Of a DNA stretch of 64,000 bases, positions 50,517-59,881 are shown piece after piece. The notes under the pieces are model-generated. The model saw nothing but the letters and a program-made list of their open reading frames with translations, was not told the origin of the DNA and searched no databases. Position numbers and translations under genes: made by a program. Source of the stretch: Desulfovibrio sp. UIB00 (GTDB lineage: Bacteria; Desulfobacterota; Desulfovibrionia; Desulfovibrionales; Desulfovibrionaceae); NCBI RefSeq assembly GCF_022508225.1, contig NZ_JAETXJ010000002.1:62001-126000 (forward strand), written 5' to 3'. Each line of letters begins with the position of its first letter. The first letter of the stretch is position 1.

Positions 50517-51596
50517 TTATCCCCCTACCGGGGTGCCAGTGGTGCTGCCGCCGGGCTGAACGCCCGTGTGGGTATGCCCGCGCAGGGAGACGGCCCCGGC
50601 GGTAACGTCCTTATCGGGTACGGCCACGCCGCCGTTGCGCACAGTGAAGTCGCCGTAGAGCGTGGAGCTGCCCGGCCCGCCCTCGTAGCCCTCAGTGGTG
50701 AGGATGCCCTGAATTTTGACCACGGGCGCGCGCAGCAGGATTTCTTGCGCGCTTTCGATAGTCACCTTGCCCTTGGCCTTGATGGTTTCCTCACCTTCCA
50801 CTGTCACGGTGTCGGCCCCTTGCACAGTCAGACCACGATTGCCCACAATGTCGATCTGGCGGTTGCCTGTGACCTTGCTTGTGTGATCCTTGCCCACCGT
50901 CTCTTGCGCAGCGCCTGCGGTGGAGTGAGTGGAGTCGCCCCCGGCTGTGAGGTTGAGCGCGCCAAGGCTGCCCACATCTGCGCGCAGGCCTGCCAGCATG
51001 GTCAGCACCGTGCCCACTTCCACAGTATGCGTGCCGTCCACTTCCACGGTGGAATGCTCAGAAACGCGCCGCGTCTCCCGCGCCAGCTCCGTGGTGCTTT
51101 CCATGGCTTCCACGCGGCGCGTAACGCTTTTGTCCGCTATTTCCGCATCTGTCTGGCGGCTCCAGGTGCCACCCGCATCCGCCCTCTGAAAGGTGGTCGG
51201 GCTTTGTTGCAGCAGCATTTCTTCCGGCCCCACCTGCGGCAGCGAATCGCCCATGCCGTACATTTGCCGGATAATGGGGTGATCCTGCCGCCCGTAAGCG
51301 AAGCCAACAACCACAAGCGCCCCGGGCCTTGGCGGCGCAAAAACGCCAGCCTCGCCGCCCGCACCCAGCGGCACGGGAAGGGGCACAGCCGTGTAATGGG
51401 GAAAGGCCGGATCCGGCTCCATGTCTGCGGTGAGAATTTCAATGTCCGCAGCAAAGCGGGGTCGAAAGCGTTCCGAGCTGGCCCCCTGGCTGGGGGCATC
51501 GGCAATGGCCAGCACACGCCCGTACCTGTCTAGGTGCAGCCCGCCAGAAAGCTCTGGAAACAGGCGCAGAATGGCCTTTTTTAAAAAGTCTTGCAT
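50517..51596 (-). CDS. Phage baseplate spike protein (gpV/gp5-like)
   Basis: After an N-terminal helix (MQDFLKKAILRLFPEL), an OB-fold region (RYGRVLAIAD...PRPGALVVVGFAYGRQDHPI) leads to a central hinge and a long C-terminal stretch of beta-helix repeats (VEVDGTHTVEVGTV, VTVEGEETIKAKGKVTIES). It ends with a GHTHTGVQPGGS tip whose HxH motif matches the iron-binding tip of P2-type spikes. The ATG at 51596 was chosen; the frame runs to 51707 through the preceding gene. The protein should trimerise and pierce the outer membrane. It is the last gene of the operon. Confidence 0.85.
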   Translation of the reverse strand: MQDFLKKAILRLFPELSGGLHLDRYGRVLAIADAPSQGASSERFRPRFAADIEILTADMEPDPAFPHYTAVPLPVPLGAGGEAGVFAPPRPGALVVVGFAYGRQDHPIIRQMYGMGDSLPQVGPEEMLLQQSPTTFQRADAGGTWSRQTDAEIADKSVTRRVEAMESTTELARETRRVSEHSTVEVDGTHTVEVGTVLTMLAGLRADVGSLGALNLTAGGDSTHSTAGAAQETVGKDHTSKVTGNRQIDIVGNRGLTVQGADTVTVEGEETIKAKGKVTIESAQEILLRAPVVKIQGILTTEGYEGGPGSSTLYGDFTVRNGGVAVPDKDVTAGAVSLRGHTHTGVQPGGSTTGTPVGG

Positions 51597-52282
51597 TTGA
51601 AACTCATGTTTACGCCAGACAGGGTGACAGTTTCCACGCGTCCGCCGTCTGCGGCGGCATTGACCACGCAGCCCGGGCGAATATCTGGAACGGCAGCCAT
51701 TGTGCATTGCCCGCCCGCAGAAACCTGCTTGAACACGTTTTGCGGGATTTCCACCTCGCGGCCTTTCCAGCGCGAATCCGCCCAGGAGCCGACAAAAATT
51801 TTACCATCTCCCTGAGAGAGCCACACATAATCGTCAATTTGGAACACCTCACCCAGGGTCTGCATGGCATGCATGGCGCTGCCAAAGCCGTAAAAAAACG
51901 GAACTTTTGCGGATGCATAAGGCCGCTCCGGCACAATGAACTCCAGCCCGGTCAGCTCCGCGTAGGTGACCAGCACCTCCCGCAGGGTGGGGTGGCGCAG
52001 GCTCAGGGGGGCGGCATTATCCATGCGCGCCGAAAGTTCGCGGCAAAAAAGGCGTTGCTGCTTGGCATCCACAGTGGTTGAGGTGACAACCTCGCCGCAA
52101 AAAAAACGGGTGAGCGCGCTTTGAAAATGCCAGCCCAGCGAGAACTCCACCCGGCCTTCAAGGCGCTGATCCGCGCGTACCTGAAAAATGGCCGCGCCCG
52201 GGCGGCTTATGTCCAGGCGCACCTCGTCAGACACAAGGGGGTATTCCGCGCCGTTCACCACAAGGCGCTTGAGCAGCTTCAT
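51581..52282 (-). CDS. Phage baseplate hub protein (late control D-like)
   Basis: The 233-residue protein has the pattern of gpD/gp27-type hub proteins: an N-terminal strand pair (RLVVNGAEYPLVSDEVRLDISRPG), FFCGEVVTSTTVDAKQQ, PTLREVLVTYAELTGLEF and a C-terminal strand-rich part ending VNMSFKCKTF. It is shorter than P2 gpD (about 390 residues). It connects the tube to the spike and overlaps both neighbours by 4-16 bases. The assignment rests on pattern and position. Confidence 0.65.
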   Translation of the reverse strand: MKLLKRLVVNGAEYPLVSDEVRLDISRPGAAIFQVRADQRLEGRVEFSLGWHFQSALTRFFCGEVVTSTTVDAKQQRLFCRELSARMDNAAPLSLRHPTLREVLVTYAELTGLEFIVPERPYASAKVPFFYGFGSAMHAMQTLGEVFQIDDYVWLSQGDGKIFVGSWADSRWKGREVEIPQNVFKQVSAGGQCTMAAVPDIRPGCVVNAAADGGRVETVTLSGVNMSFKCKTF

Positions 52283-52815
52283 TCTTCATTCTCCGGCCCG
52301 ATTTTTTCGTTAAGATACTTGAGCACTTTTTCGATGGAACTCAGCTCTTCCTCTTTTTCCTCTTCATCGCTGCCAACAGAAGCGCCCGTGTTGGTTTGCG
52401 TGGACGCAGCCCTGGTCCCCTGCCGGGCCTCTTCCATTTCAGGAACAGACACATGCTCGGCCAGGGTAAAGCTGATAGACCACATGCGCAGTTTTTCGTC
52501 TTCGTCCACCTTTAAGTTGCCCGTAAAACGCCCCTGTCGCATGCCTGCGGCATTGGCGGTGTCGTTGGTGATGGTGTAAATTTTGCCATCACCGTTTTCG
52601 GTAGCCTCGGCAATCCGCATGAGCTCGCTCAGATCGTTGGCATCCTTGAAGCGCAAAGAAAGCCGAACTTCCAGCTTTTTGCCCTTTTTGCCTTTGTCAG
52701 CCTTGGCGGTGGATGACGTTTCGCCGCTGGCGTCTTCGTCTTTAAACTGCGCGCCAATGCTCATGTTCAGGCCGAAGCCGGGAACCGTGTAGTCGTCAAG
52801 AATCAGAAAGGACAT
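52279..52815 (-). CDS. Putative phage baseplate/tail protein
   Basis: The 178-residue protein starts MSFLILDDYTVPGFGLNMSIGAQF, includes a Lys-rich loop (KADKGKKGKKLEVRLSLRFKD), a strand-rich core and an acidic C-terminal coiled-coil-like tail (SDEEEKEEELSSIEKVLKYLNEK). Related proteins occur just upstream of hub genes in other DUF2586-type phages and are labelled baseplate complex proteins; its exact role is not known. The ATG at 52815 overlaps the preceding gene by 13 bases. Confidence 0.6.
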   Translation of the reverse strand: MSFLILDDYTVPGFGLNMSIGAQFKDEDASGETSSTAKADKGKKGKKLEVRLSLRFKDANDLSELMRIAEATENGDGKIYTITNDTANAAGMRQGRFTGNLKVDEDEKLRMWSISFTLAEHVSVPEMEEARQGTRAASTQTNTGASVGSDEEEKEEELSSIEKVLKYLNEKIGPENEE

Positions 52816-53777
52816 GCGGCATTCTCCCCGGGGCAGGTCAGGCATGCGCTGTTGGTAAGAGTGCGCCGGCACAGGCCGAAACTTTCACGGTAAAAGGCCA
52901 CCTGATCCGGCTTGCCAAGCCAGCACAGCAAGGACGTGCATTTGCTGGCAGCGTCAAAGGGAAGGGACAGTTTGCCAAGATAGCGGAACAGCACCGCGCC
53001 TGGCGCATGGATGCTGAACCCCGTCCAGGCATCGTTGCCGCCGATCATGCTTTGGGCCAGATGTTGCAAGGTTGCGGCCTTTTCCTCGATCTTCCGCGCC
53101 TGTTTTTGCGCGAATGCCGCCAGCCTTTCGGCGGGGGAGGTCGCCGCCAGTGCCGCGCCTTCCCCTGTTGCCAGCATGCTGCCCAGGGCTTTGGCCACCA
53201 TTTGCCCCTTGGAGTTCTGCTGCGGCGCCATCTGCCCCCATGCCGGATAGCCCGGCCCTTTGGGAATGATGAACTTGTCCGTCTCCAGCGTGGCCAGCGC
53301 CTGCGCGCGGCGGCAAGCTTGCTCCAACTTGGGGATAGGAAACACCGAGTTAAAGGCTGACAGCGCCTGAGCCATAGCTGCATGGTTGACGGTGCCCACG
53401 AGCAGCACCACCAAGGCCAGCTCCGCGCCCGGGTCTTCCTGCGGGGCATCGGCCATGCGGCCAGCAAGTGCGGCAAGGGCCTGCTCCGGCGTCAGGTAGG
53501 CGTATTCCCCTTTACGGGTGCCAATGCCGTACTGAAAGGGCGTTATGACCATAAATGATGCGGGGCTTCCCACAGCGGCGGTTGCCCCCTGGCGGGCCGC
53601 GGCCATTTGCGCGGCAAGTTCGCCAGATCCAGACGGCGGCAAGCCTAGGCCTTGTAGAGACTCTGCCCCCTCAGAAAAGCCTTGCTGCACGCTGGCCAGC
53701 GCGGGCGACAATCCTTCCGCCAGATTTGCCGTTACGGAAGGCGGCGCAAAAGCAACACGCTGAAAGCCCATGCTCAC
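52803..53777 (-). CDS. Phage structural protein of unknown function
   Basis: A 324-residue protein with Ala/Gln-rich helical N-terminal half (SGSGELAAQMAAARQGATAAV), a membrane-like stretch (GAELALVVLLVGTVNHAAM), a second helical region and a C-terminus with six or more Cys residues (SACLTCPGENAACPF). I do not recognise a family. Its position between the fiber-assembly gene and the hub genes suggests a baseplate or tail accessory role. It overlaps the next gene by 13 bases. Confidence 0.55.
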   Translation of the reverse strand: MSMGFQRVAFAPPSVTANLAEGLSPALASVQQGFSEGAESLQGLGLPPSGSGELAAQMAAARQGATAAVGSPASFMVITPFQYGIGTRKGEYAYLTPEQALAALAGRMADAPQEDPGAELALVVLLVGTVNHAAMAQALSAFNSVFPIPKLEQACRRAQALATLETDKFIIPKGPGYPAWGQMAPQQNSKGQMVAKALGSMLATGEGAALAATSPAERLAAFAQKQARKIEEKAATLQHLAQSMIGGNDAWTGFSIHAPGAVLFRYLGKLSLPFDAASKCTSLLCWLGKPDQVAFYRESFGLCRRTLTNSACLTCPGENAACPF

Positions 53778-53780
53778 TCC

Positions 53781-54308
53781 CTACACAGCGTAGCTGACGA
53801 CTACGGCCTGCACGGCTTCAGCCGTTTCGGCCGCATCCACGGCGGCCAGCAGGGCAGTGCGGCGGGCGGTGTGGATAGCCAGCAGACTTGCAAAGCCTTC
53901 CGGGTCATCTGTGCGCCAGTCGTACAGCGCGGAGGCAACCTCAAACGATGAAGGTGGTGTACCAACGCTGGGCATGGTGAGGCTTGCGGACATGGCAGCG
54001 TCAAAGCCCGCGCTGATTGAAGCGCGCTTGCTGTTTTGCGCTTCTGCCAGAGTGGGAAGTGGCCGTGTTGCACTCCAGCCGTCAGGGTAGGGGCCGTACT
54101 CCGTAATAGTATGGGGCTGCCCGTTAATGTAGCCGGATTCGCCGGTGTGGTTTTCAACCTGAATCCATTTGCCATTTACCGCTCGTGCCCATTTTCCCGG
54201 TTTGATGGGCGGGGCATCAGGCAAGGAATTGTGCGGTTGGGTGCTGCCGTAGTCGCTCACAGGGTACAGATAATATCCATCCGCATCGTGCTGGTAATAC
54301 GTACTCAT
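53781..54308 (-). CDS. Phage tail fiber assembly protein
   Basis: The 175-residue protein starts STYYQHDADGYYLYPVSDYG, has a WARAVNGKWIQVENHTG motif and ends in a helical Ala-rich domain (DAAMSASLTMPSVG..., LLAIHTARRTALLAAVDAAETAE). It matches the layout of tail fiber assembly chaperones (gp38/Mu U type) fused to a DUF4376-like C-terminal domain. It follows the fiber gene by three bases, as expected for its chaperone. Confidence 0.7.
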   Translation of the reverse strand: MSTYYQHDADGYYLYPVSDYGSTQPHNSLPDAPPIKPGKWARAVNGKWIQVENHTGESGYINGQPHTITEYGPYPDGWSATRPLPTLAEAQNSKRASISAGFDAAMSASLTMPSVGTPPSSFEVASALYDWRTDDPEGFASLLAIHTARRTALLAAVDAAETAEAVQAVVVSYAV

Positions 54309-54311
54309 GTC

Positions 54312-55847
54312 TTATCCTTTGAATAAGCCGACAAAAACGCAGCCGAGTCTGATAAAAGCTCTTGTGCGCGTTTCCACCGCGTTTTGGCGTTGATTTACTA
54401 TATATGTCGGGGCGTAAAGGCCTTGTCCGGTAGTAACAACAGAACGCACTCCTTCATCTTTCCACGTCACGTTGCCGGTTACGGTAGATATGTCATGGCC
54501 GTCTGATCCCACATGAGTTTGAACACTGGTTATGCCAGTCTGTACAGAATCCTGGTGCCACCCGCCTACGGATTGTCCGTCAAATCCAGCATCGCGTTCA
54601 TAATCTCCACGGGTATCTGGCAGTCGTATTGTTCTGGCGTCTTTGTCCAGCACAAAATAAGGTACTCCTCCTACACCTCCAGCAGCCGTTGACAATGCCT
54701 GCCACTGTGATTCGCTTTTACACTTCCATGCATTTTTTGCGTCGTGCAATGCCGCCCATAGTAACGGTACAGTCGTATCAGCCTTGGTGATGACTCCCCC
54801 GTTGCGTACCGCAAATCCTGCCGGGCATGTCTGTTCAAACAGATTTACAAAAGCTGAAGGATAGAGAGCGGGTGTGCCAATGACGGATATCCGATCCCCA
54901 TGCAGCTCGGTGGTGACGCCATCGGGCCGTATGGTGCCTGCAACTTCCGGAGTGGCGATGTCGGGAATGGGCAGCGCGCCGGATGTTTTGCGCGGTCGCA
55001 GATCCGTGACCGTGCCGTCCGCCTCGATGCGGGCCACCAGGGCGCGGTAGTGCATGAGGCCAGTATCGTCAGCGGCGCTGTCTGCCAGGGGGGCTGCGGG
55101 CGGCGTGAGCATGGGCGAGGCCTCGGCCACGCGGTCGCTGCCGGTGTGCTTGAGGCAGACGTCAAGCCAGACGTTCTGCGGCAGGTTGGCGCTCTCCGGC
55201 GCTGCCAGGGGCAGGCTCTCGGCCAGTGCCGCGCGGATGCCGCCCACATAGCCAAGGCCCGGTACAAAGGCGTAGGCCTCTGCCGTTTTTTGCAGCAGCC
55301 AGCCATCAGCATCGAAAAAGACCTGGCCGTAGACATCGAAATTGGCGAGGCGCTGGCGCTCGTCAATGCCGTTGAGGCGCACGGTAAAATCAAGCTGCCA
55401 CACGTCGGCGCTGATGGTCAGACCCGTAAGCTCCCGCGCACCCGTGAAGGTCAGCAAAAAGTTGCGGGTCAGGTTATTGCCCGTCTTGCCGTTGGCCTCG
55501 TCGTAACGGCGTTTTTCCAGCGCCGGGAACGTGGCCACAGCTACCAGCGTTGCATGTTCCGAGCACCAGAGGCCCTGCCAGTTGAAAACAAAGTCCCCCA
55601 TGTCGCTGCCCAGCATGGCGCTGTAGACAACCTGGTTGGGGTTGACGTAGGCGCGGTACTGCGGGGGTATGGCGTAGCGCAGGGCGATTTGCGCCTCTGC
55701 CGGCACGGTGACGCCGGGCGCAATGGCCTGGGTGTGATCCTGCCCGGGCACGTTGGCCAGAATCATGGTGTCGATAATGAGGGCCTTGCCCTCGGCCTGA
55801 AGGCGGGCAATAAGGCTCTCGCCCGCGGCGGTCAGTATTATACTCAT
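54312..55847 (-). CDS. Phage tail fiber protein
   Basis: The 511-residue protein has an N-terminal attachment domain (residues about 1-170, starting MSIILTAAGESLIARLQAEGKAL, as in P2 gpH/Mu gpS-type fibers), a middle linker with PLADSAADDTGLMHYRALVARIEADG, and a C-terminal domain rich in Gly/Thr with the collar-like RLPDTRGDYERDAGFDGQSVGG and a final strand ending RTRAFIRLGCVF. GC content drops over the C-terminal third, which fits swapping of receptor-binding domains. It overlaps the tail protein I gene by four bases. Confidence 0.8.
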   Translation of the reverse strand: MSIILTAAGESLIARLQAEGKALIIDTMILANVPGQDHTQAIAPGVTVPAEAQIALRYAIPPQYRAYVNPNQVVYSAMLGSDMGDFVFNWQGLWCSEHATLVAVATFPALEKRRYDEANGKTGNNLTRNFLLTFTGARELTGLTISADVWQLDFTVRLNGIDERQRLANFDVYGQVFFDADGWLLQKTAEAYAFVPGLGYVGGIRAALAESLPLAAPESANLPQNVWLDVCLKHTGSDRVAEASPMLTPPAAPLADSAADDTGLMHYRALVARIEADGTVTDLRPRKTSGALPIPDIATPEVAGTIRPDGVTTELHGDRISVIGTPALYPSAFVNLFEQTCPAGFAVRNGGVITKADTTVPLLWAALHDAKNAWKCKSESQWQALSTAAGGVGGVPYFVLDKDARTIRLPDTRGDYERDAGFDGQSVGGWHQDSVQTGITSVQTHVGSDGHDISTVTGNVTWKDEGVRSVVTTGQGLYAPTYIVNQRQNAVETRTRAFIRLGCVFVGLFKG

Positions 55848-56455
55848 AAATGCGCCTCCAGTGTGGCGGCATGGTGGTCAAACACGGCCAGACGCGCGCC
55901 GGCATCGGCAATGGCGCGGTTGCTCATGGCGGCTTCTACGGTTTCCTGATGCCAGGAAAAGCGGCCCACATGGGCCAGGGCCGGAATGGGAATGCGGCTG
56001 TCGAAGTAATAGCGGCGGCAGGTGCGGCCGTAGTCCTCAATGATGATTTCCAGCACGTTCTGCTGGTCGGGAAACTGCGAATCATCGGCAATGATGCCCA
56101 CGCGATCCCAGTCTTGCCCGGGGACGCGCTCGGCCAGGGAGAGGCCCCCAAGCTCCAGGCGCTCAAAAATGCGGCCCCAGCCTGCCGTCTGCCCAGAGTC
56201 GCGCGCGTTGGCGTAGGCATGGGTGACGCGCAGACGGTAGAGGCGTTCCGGCTCGCCGGGGTATCGCCGCACGCAACGCTCCCAGGCCAGAAGGTTCAGG
56301 GTGCGTTCATCGCAGGTCATGGGATCGCGATTGTCCAGGCTCCAGGCTGCGGCCTTTCCCAGCATGGAAAACCACGCGTGGGCAGCCTTGCCAAGCTTGG
56401 TGCTTTCCGCGCCATTCATCCAGAAGGACAGGGAAAACAGGGCAAGCCTGTTCAT
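55844..56455 (-). CDS. Phage tail protein I-like baseplate protein
   Basis: The 203-residue protein lies between gpJ and the fiber gene, the place of gpI in P2-type operons. It begins MNRLALFSLSFWMNGAEST and has RRYPGEPERLYRLRVTHAYANARDSG and GRIFERLELGG, consistent with a wedge protein linking baseplate to fibers. Sequence similarity to classical gpI is weak, so the call leans on synteny. It overlaps both neighbours by four bases. Confidence 0.7.
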   Translation of the reverse strand: MNRLALFSLSFWMNGAESTKLGKAAHAWFSMLGKAAAWSLDNRDPMTCDERTLNLLAWERCVRRYPGEPERLYRLRVTHAYANARDSGQTAGWGRIFERLELGGLSLAERVPGQDWDRVGIIADDSQFPDQQNVLEIIIEDYGRTCRRYYFDSRIPIPALAHVGRFSWHQETVEAAMSNRAIADAGARLAVFDHHAATLEAHL

Positions 56456-57648
56456 GCTTCACCCGGAACGATCTGAAGGTTTTCAAGCACAGGCAGGGCC
56501 AGCAGGGAAACAATGTCTTCCGTGCGGTGAAATTCCACGCTTTTAAGATCAGGCAGAGCCGCATGCAGCTCATCGCTCAGGCGGGAAAAGGAAAAGCGGG
56601 ACTGCGGCAATGTCTTGGTCATGTCATGGGCTGTATTTTGGCGGAATGCGCAACGGATGCGGCTTTCCACCTCCACGGCCAGGGCGGCGCGGCGTTCCTT
56701 CCCGGCTTCGTCCACAGCATGCACGGTGACCGTAAGCGCTTCCGGCTGTTCGGGTATGGGCATGCACAGCAGGTCATCGCCGTGGCCGTGGTTGCCCATG
56801 CCCATGATATAGCTGTTGATAGCCTCGCACAGCGATTGCGGGGCCGGGCCGCTCTCAACCATCACATAGCAATTGGCTGTTCCCGGGCCGCGCACAGCCT
56901 GACGGGCCTCAAAAAAGAGGTAGTCAATGCGTATGCCTGTGAATGCCGCGATCAGCGCCTTGTAGGCTGCATCGTGGTGTAGCTGCCCCACAGCGGCAAA
57001 CTGGTTGCGGCAGCGCAGGCGCAGGGCATCATCCGTTTCCGTATCAGCGCCGGGCGAATCCAGCCAGTCCGCCGGATTGGTCACGTCCACAATGCCGTCG
57101 ATGGGCTGCGAAAGAATGGAATAATAGCCCGCCCCAAGGTTCCAGGCCTCGCCGTGCTGCTCGGCCTCCACCGCAACCTCAAGCGATTGCGCGCCGTTGG
57201 GAATGATGGATTCCTGCAAGGTTTTCACACGATACACCACGCCGCCCACTGGAGGCGTTTCAACAAGCGAGCCTGCGGGAATGGTCAGGTCGCCAGTGGC
57301 GGAAGCCCTGGTAAAAACAACGCGGCCTCTGGCAGCGGCAGAACCCTTGCGCGAGAGGTCAAGCCCCCAGGCGTACACGTCCAGATACACGCCAGATGCG
57401 AACCGTAAAAAGGAATTGGGCAACACGCTTTCTACCAGCAGTGCAACGAGCCATTGCGCTGGCTGGGTGACAATTGCCGAAATGAGCCGCCAGAAAGGGG
57501 AGAAGGACGAGTCGTTGCGGATCAGCGAATCCTCATTGGCGTTGCAGGCCTCCCAGCGGGCCTGCATTTCGGATTCCGTCACGGGCATGCCAGAATCGCG
57601 CAGCATGCCTGTAAACAGTTCCTTGGCATAGGTTGTCAGGCCAGCCAT
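56452..57648 (-). CDS. Phage baseplate J-like wedge protein
   Basis: The 398-residue protein has the baseplate J pattern: an N-terminal helical part, FASGVYLDVYAWGLDLSRKGSAAARGRVVFTRA, DLTIPAGSLVETPP-type strand, VDVTNPADWLDSPGADTETDDALRLRC (the hallmark TETDDALR segment) and a C-terminal mixed domain. It forms the wedge of contractile-tail baseplates (P2 gpJ, T4 gp6). It overlaps DUF2590 and tail protein I genes. Confidence 0.88.
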   Translation of the reverse strand: MAGLTTYAKELFTGMLRDSGMPVTESEMQARWEACNANEDSLIRNDSSFSPFWRLISAIVTQPAQWLVALLVESVLPNSFLRFASGVYLDVYAWGLDLSRKGSAAARGRVVFTRASATGDLTIPAGSLVETPPVGGVVYRVKTLQESIIPNGAQSLEVAVEAEQHGEAWNLGAGYYSILSQPIDGIVDVTNPADWLDSPGADTETDDALRLRCRNQFAAVGQLHHDAAYKALIAAFTGIRIDYLFFEARQAVRGPGTANCYVMVESGPAPQSLCEAINSYIMGMGNHGHGDDLLCMPIPEQPEALTVTVHAVDEAGKERRAALAVEVESRIRCAFRQNTAHDMTKTLPQSRFSFSRLSDELHAALPDLKSVEFHRTEDIVSLLALPVLENLQIVPGEA

Positions 57649-58007
57649 TATTTTGCCTCCTTGGCTTCATCCGCATAGGCCAAAAAAGAGATGCGTCCGA
57701 ATTTTCGTGTTTCGGCAGTAAGCCAGAACTCGACACGCTCCCGGCTTGTCCAGGTTTCCTCAATGCGGGTTGTTCCGGGTTTTATGCGTGTATCCTGATC
57801 CACCATGAGCGAAAGCTTGACGAGATTGGTTTTGCGCTTGCGCACGTTGCGCTCGCCCACAATGTCCACCAGCAGCCCGCTTTCGCGGATCATGTGCTGA
57901 ATGTCCTGGGCGATGCAGGCACGGTCGGGCACCAGTACGGGATAGCCCCCGGCATCCAGCGCAAGATCGTCATCGATGATAAGCAGGTCGCAGTATGTTG
58001 CAGGCAT
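57648..58007 (-). CDS. DUF2590 baseplate protein
   Basis: The 119-residue protein matches DUF2590: YCDLLIIDDDLALDAGGYPVLVPDRACIAQDIQH, IRESGLLVDIVGERN and DQDTRIKPGTTRI. By position it replaces the gp25/gpW lysozyme-like wedge protein upstream of gpJ. It starts five bases after the tape measure gene. Confidence 0.8.
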   Translation of the reverse strand: MPATYCDLLIIDDDLALDAGGYPVLVPDRACIAQDIQHMIRESGLLVDIVGERNVRKRKTNLVKLSLMVDQDTRIKPGTTRIEETWTSRERVEFWLTAETRKFGRISFLAYADEAKEAK

Positions 58008-58012
58008 GGGGC

Positions 58013-59869
58013 CTACCCGTAGGTCATGGCCAGCACGTCATCCATGCTGGTGGGCGGTGTTTCAAAGTGCAGGTGCTGTTCGCCAATGGAAACGCTGCGT
58101 CCGCTGTTGTTCACGGTGGAAGAACTGCTGGAGGCCAGTACGCCGCCCTGCTGCACCTGTAGGGTTTTGGACTGCTTGAGCCCTCCCAGTTCCGGGCCTT
58201 CCATTGCCGCCGTGTCCGGCACAAAGTTTGCGGCCTTCCAGCCCATGAGCTTTTCCGCGTGTTCTCCCATGCCTGGGATAAAGGAGAGCATCCTGCCAAT
58301 GTAGTTCACAAAATATTCAAGAGGTGTCAGCGCGGTTGCAACGGCGAACCGTAGTACCTTTGTCCACGAAAAATCGGTAAAGATGTCGGTAAACAGACGC
58401 CAGCGTTCTTCCAGCGTGGACATGAGCAGCAAAAACGGCTGGCCGAATGACCCCAGACTTTCAAAGAAACTGCGCAAAAGCGTCCACGTCGCGCCGATGG
58501 CGGACTGTATCTGCTCCCAGTACATGATGCACAGGATTAGCGACCAGACAAGAAAACCCAGCGGATTTGCGCGAATAGCCCCGGAGAGAAGGTTGAACAC
58601 AACCGTAACAGCCTTGATGGCCCCGGTAACGGGCATTGCCGCCAGGGTGAACAGATGAAAGGCCACAGTGCCGACGGCCACGGCTCCGGCAAGGGAAACT
58701 ATGGCCAGCATGCCGAAGCCTATAACCCTGGCCACGTTGGGGTACTTGGTTATCCATCGGTTCAGGGTTTCAAGGTGGGCGCTGGCCCTGCTTGTCCACC
58801 GCTCCAGAGTTGGCGTGAGCTTTTGCAGAAAGTTTGCCCGCACATAGTCCACAGCCGCGCCAAAGCGTTGAAAGGCATCCGTGGTTTGCCGGGCGGAAGC
58901 CCTGGCACCGGTCATGTCCGTAACGCCCTTGACGTCTTTGATAACGCGGGTGAGTTCCCCCTGTTTGGATAGCAGGGTGTTGAGGAATGCTCCGGCCTGA
59001 TCGTCGTTCAGCGCCTTGCCAAGGCGCGCTTGCTGGGCAGTTGTGAGCGTGTCACCATACTTGGCGCGCAGGCGCTCCAGAATATCCACCATTGAAAGCA
59101 TGCGCCCCTGCTGGTCGGTAAAGGATACCCCCACGGCGCGCCCGGCTGCGCGTGCGTTATCCACCAGCAGCTTGTACTTTTCGCCTGCGGCAGTGCCGCC
59201 CATGTCTGCCTGGGCGGCGGCAATGACGGCCATTTGTTCCCCCGCGTCAATGCCAGCCCTGGCGGCGCGGTTGCCCAGCGCGTCAAAGCCAGCGGCGATT
59301 TCCTCGCCTTTGCTTTTGAACTCCTTGGCCACAAAGGCAGTTTGCCCGGCCAGCTGTTCAGCCCAGCGGCTTTTGCCCATGCCAGCCGCCTGTGTTTCAA
59401 AAATGCCGTGCATATTGGCCATGTAGCCGGTCATGCTGTCCACGCTGGACCGGCTGGCCAGGGCCAGAACATTGCTGGCGGTGGTAAAGGTTGCCAGCTC
59501 CCCGGCAGTGAGGTTGTCGATTTTTTCCTGTATGGCTGTGGACGATTTGATAACGTCCACAGCACTTTTGCCGTATTGCATGGCAAAGCGCCCAGCGGCG
59601 TTTTGCAGTGTTTTAAGCCCCTTTGAATCCACGCCCAGGGCCTCCACCTGCCCCAGGGCATTGTTCAGCTCTGTGGCTGGCGATACCAGCGCCCGGATTG
59701 ATAGGGCCGCACCAGCGATGCCCATGGCCCCGGCACCCACGCCCACAAAGGCTCCCTTGGCTTTGTCGGTCAGCCCGGTAATGTTGGCCTGAAGCCGGGA
59801 TATTTTGCTGATGGCGCCTGCATCCTGCACGCCGATGGCAAAGAAGAGCTTTTCCAGTTTTGTTGCCAT
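58013..59869 (-). CDS. Phage tail tape measure protein
   Basis: A 618-residue helical protein with the tape-measure core domain at residues about 60-330 (TELNNALGQVEALGVDSKGLKTLQNAAG, MSMVDILERLRAKYGDTLTTAQQ) and three or more membrane-like segments at about residues 390-480. At roughly 0.15 nm per residue it predicts a tail near 90 nm. It follows the tail assembly chaperone region, as in nearly all long-tailed phages. Confidence 0.92.
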   Translation of the reverse strand: MATKLEKLFFAIGVQDAGAISKISRLQANITGLTDKAKGAFVGVGAGAMGIAGAALSIRALVSPATELNNALGQVEALGVDSKGLKTLQNAAGRFAMQYGKSAVDVIKSSTAIQEKIDNLTAGELATFTTASNVLALASRSSVDSMTGYMANMHGIFETQAAGMGKSRWAEQLAGQTAFVAKEFKSKGEEIAAGFDALGNRAARAGIDAGEQMAVIAAAQADMGGTAAGEKYKLLVDNARAAGRAVGVSFTDQQGRMLSMVDILERLRAKYGDTLTTAQQARLGKALNDDQAGAFLNTLLSKQGELTRVIKDVKGVTDMTGARASARQTTDAFQRFGAAVDYVRANFLQKLTPTLERWTSRASAHLETLNRWITKYPNVARVIGFGMLAIVSLAGAVAVGTVAFHLFTLAAMPVTGAIKAVTVVFNLLSGAIRANPLGFLVWSLILCIMYWEQIQSAIGATWTLLRSFFESLGSFGQPFLLLMSTLEERWRLFTDIFTDFSWTKVLRFAVATALTPLEYFVNYIGRMLSFIPGMGEHAEKLMGWKAANFVPDTAAMEGPELGGLKQSKTLQVQQGGVLASSSSSTVNNSGRSVSIGEQHLHFETPPTSMDDVLAMTYG

Positions 59870-59881
59870 GCTGTATCGGGG

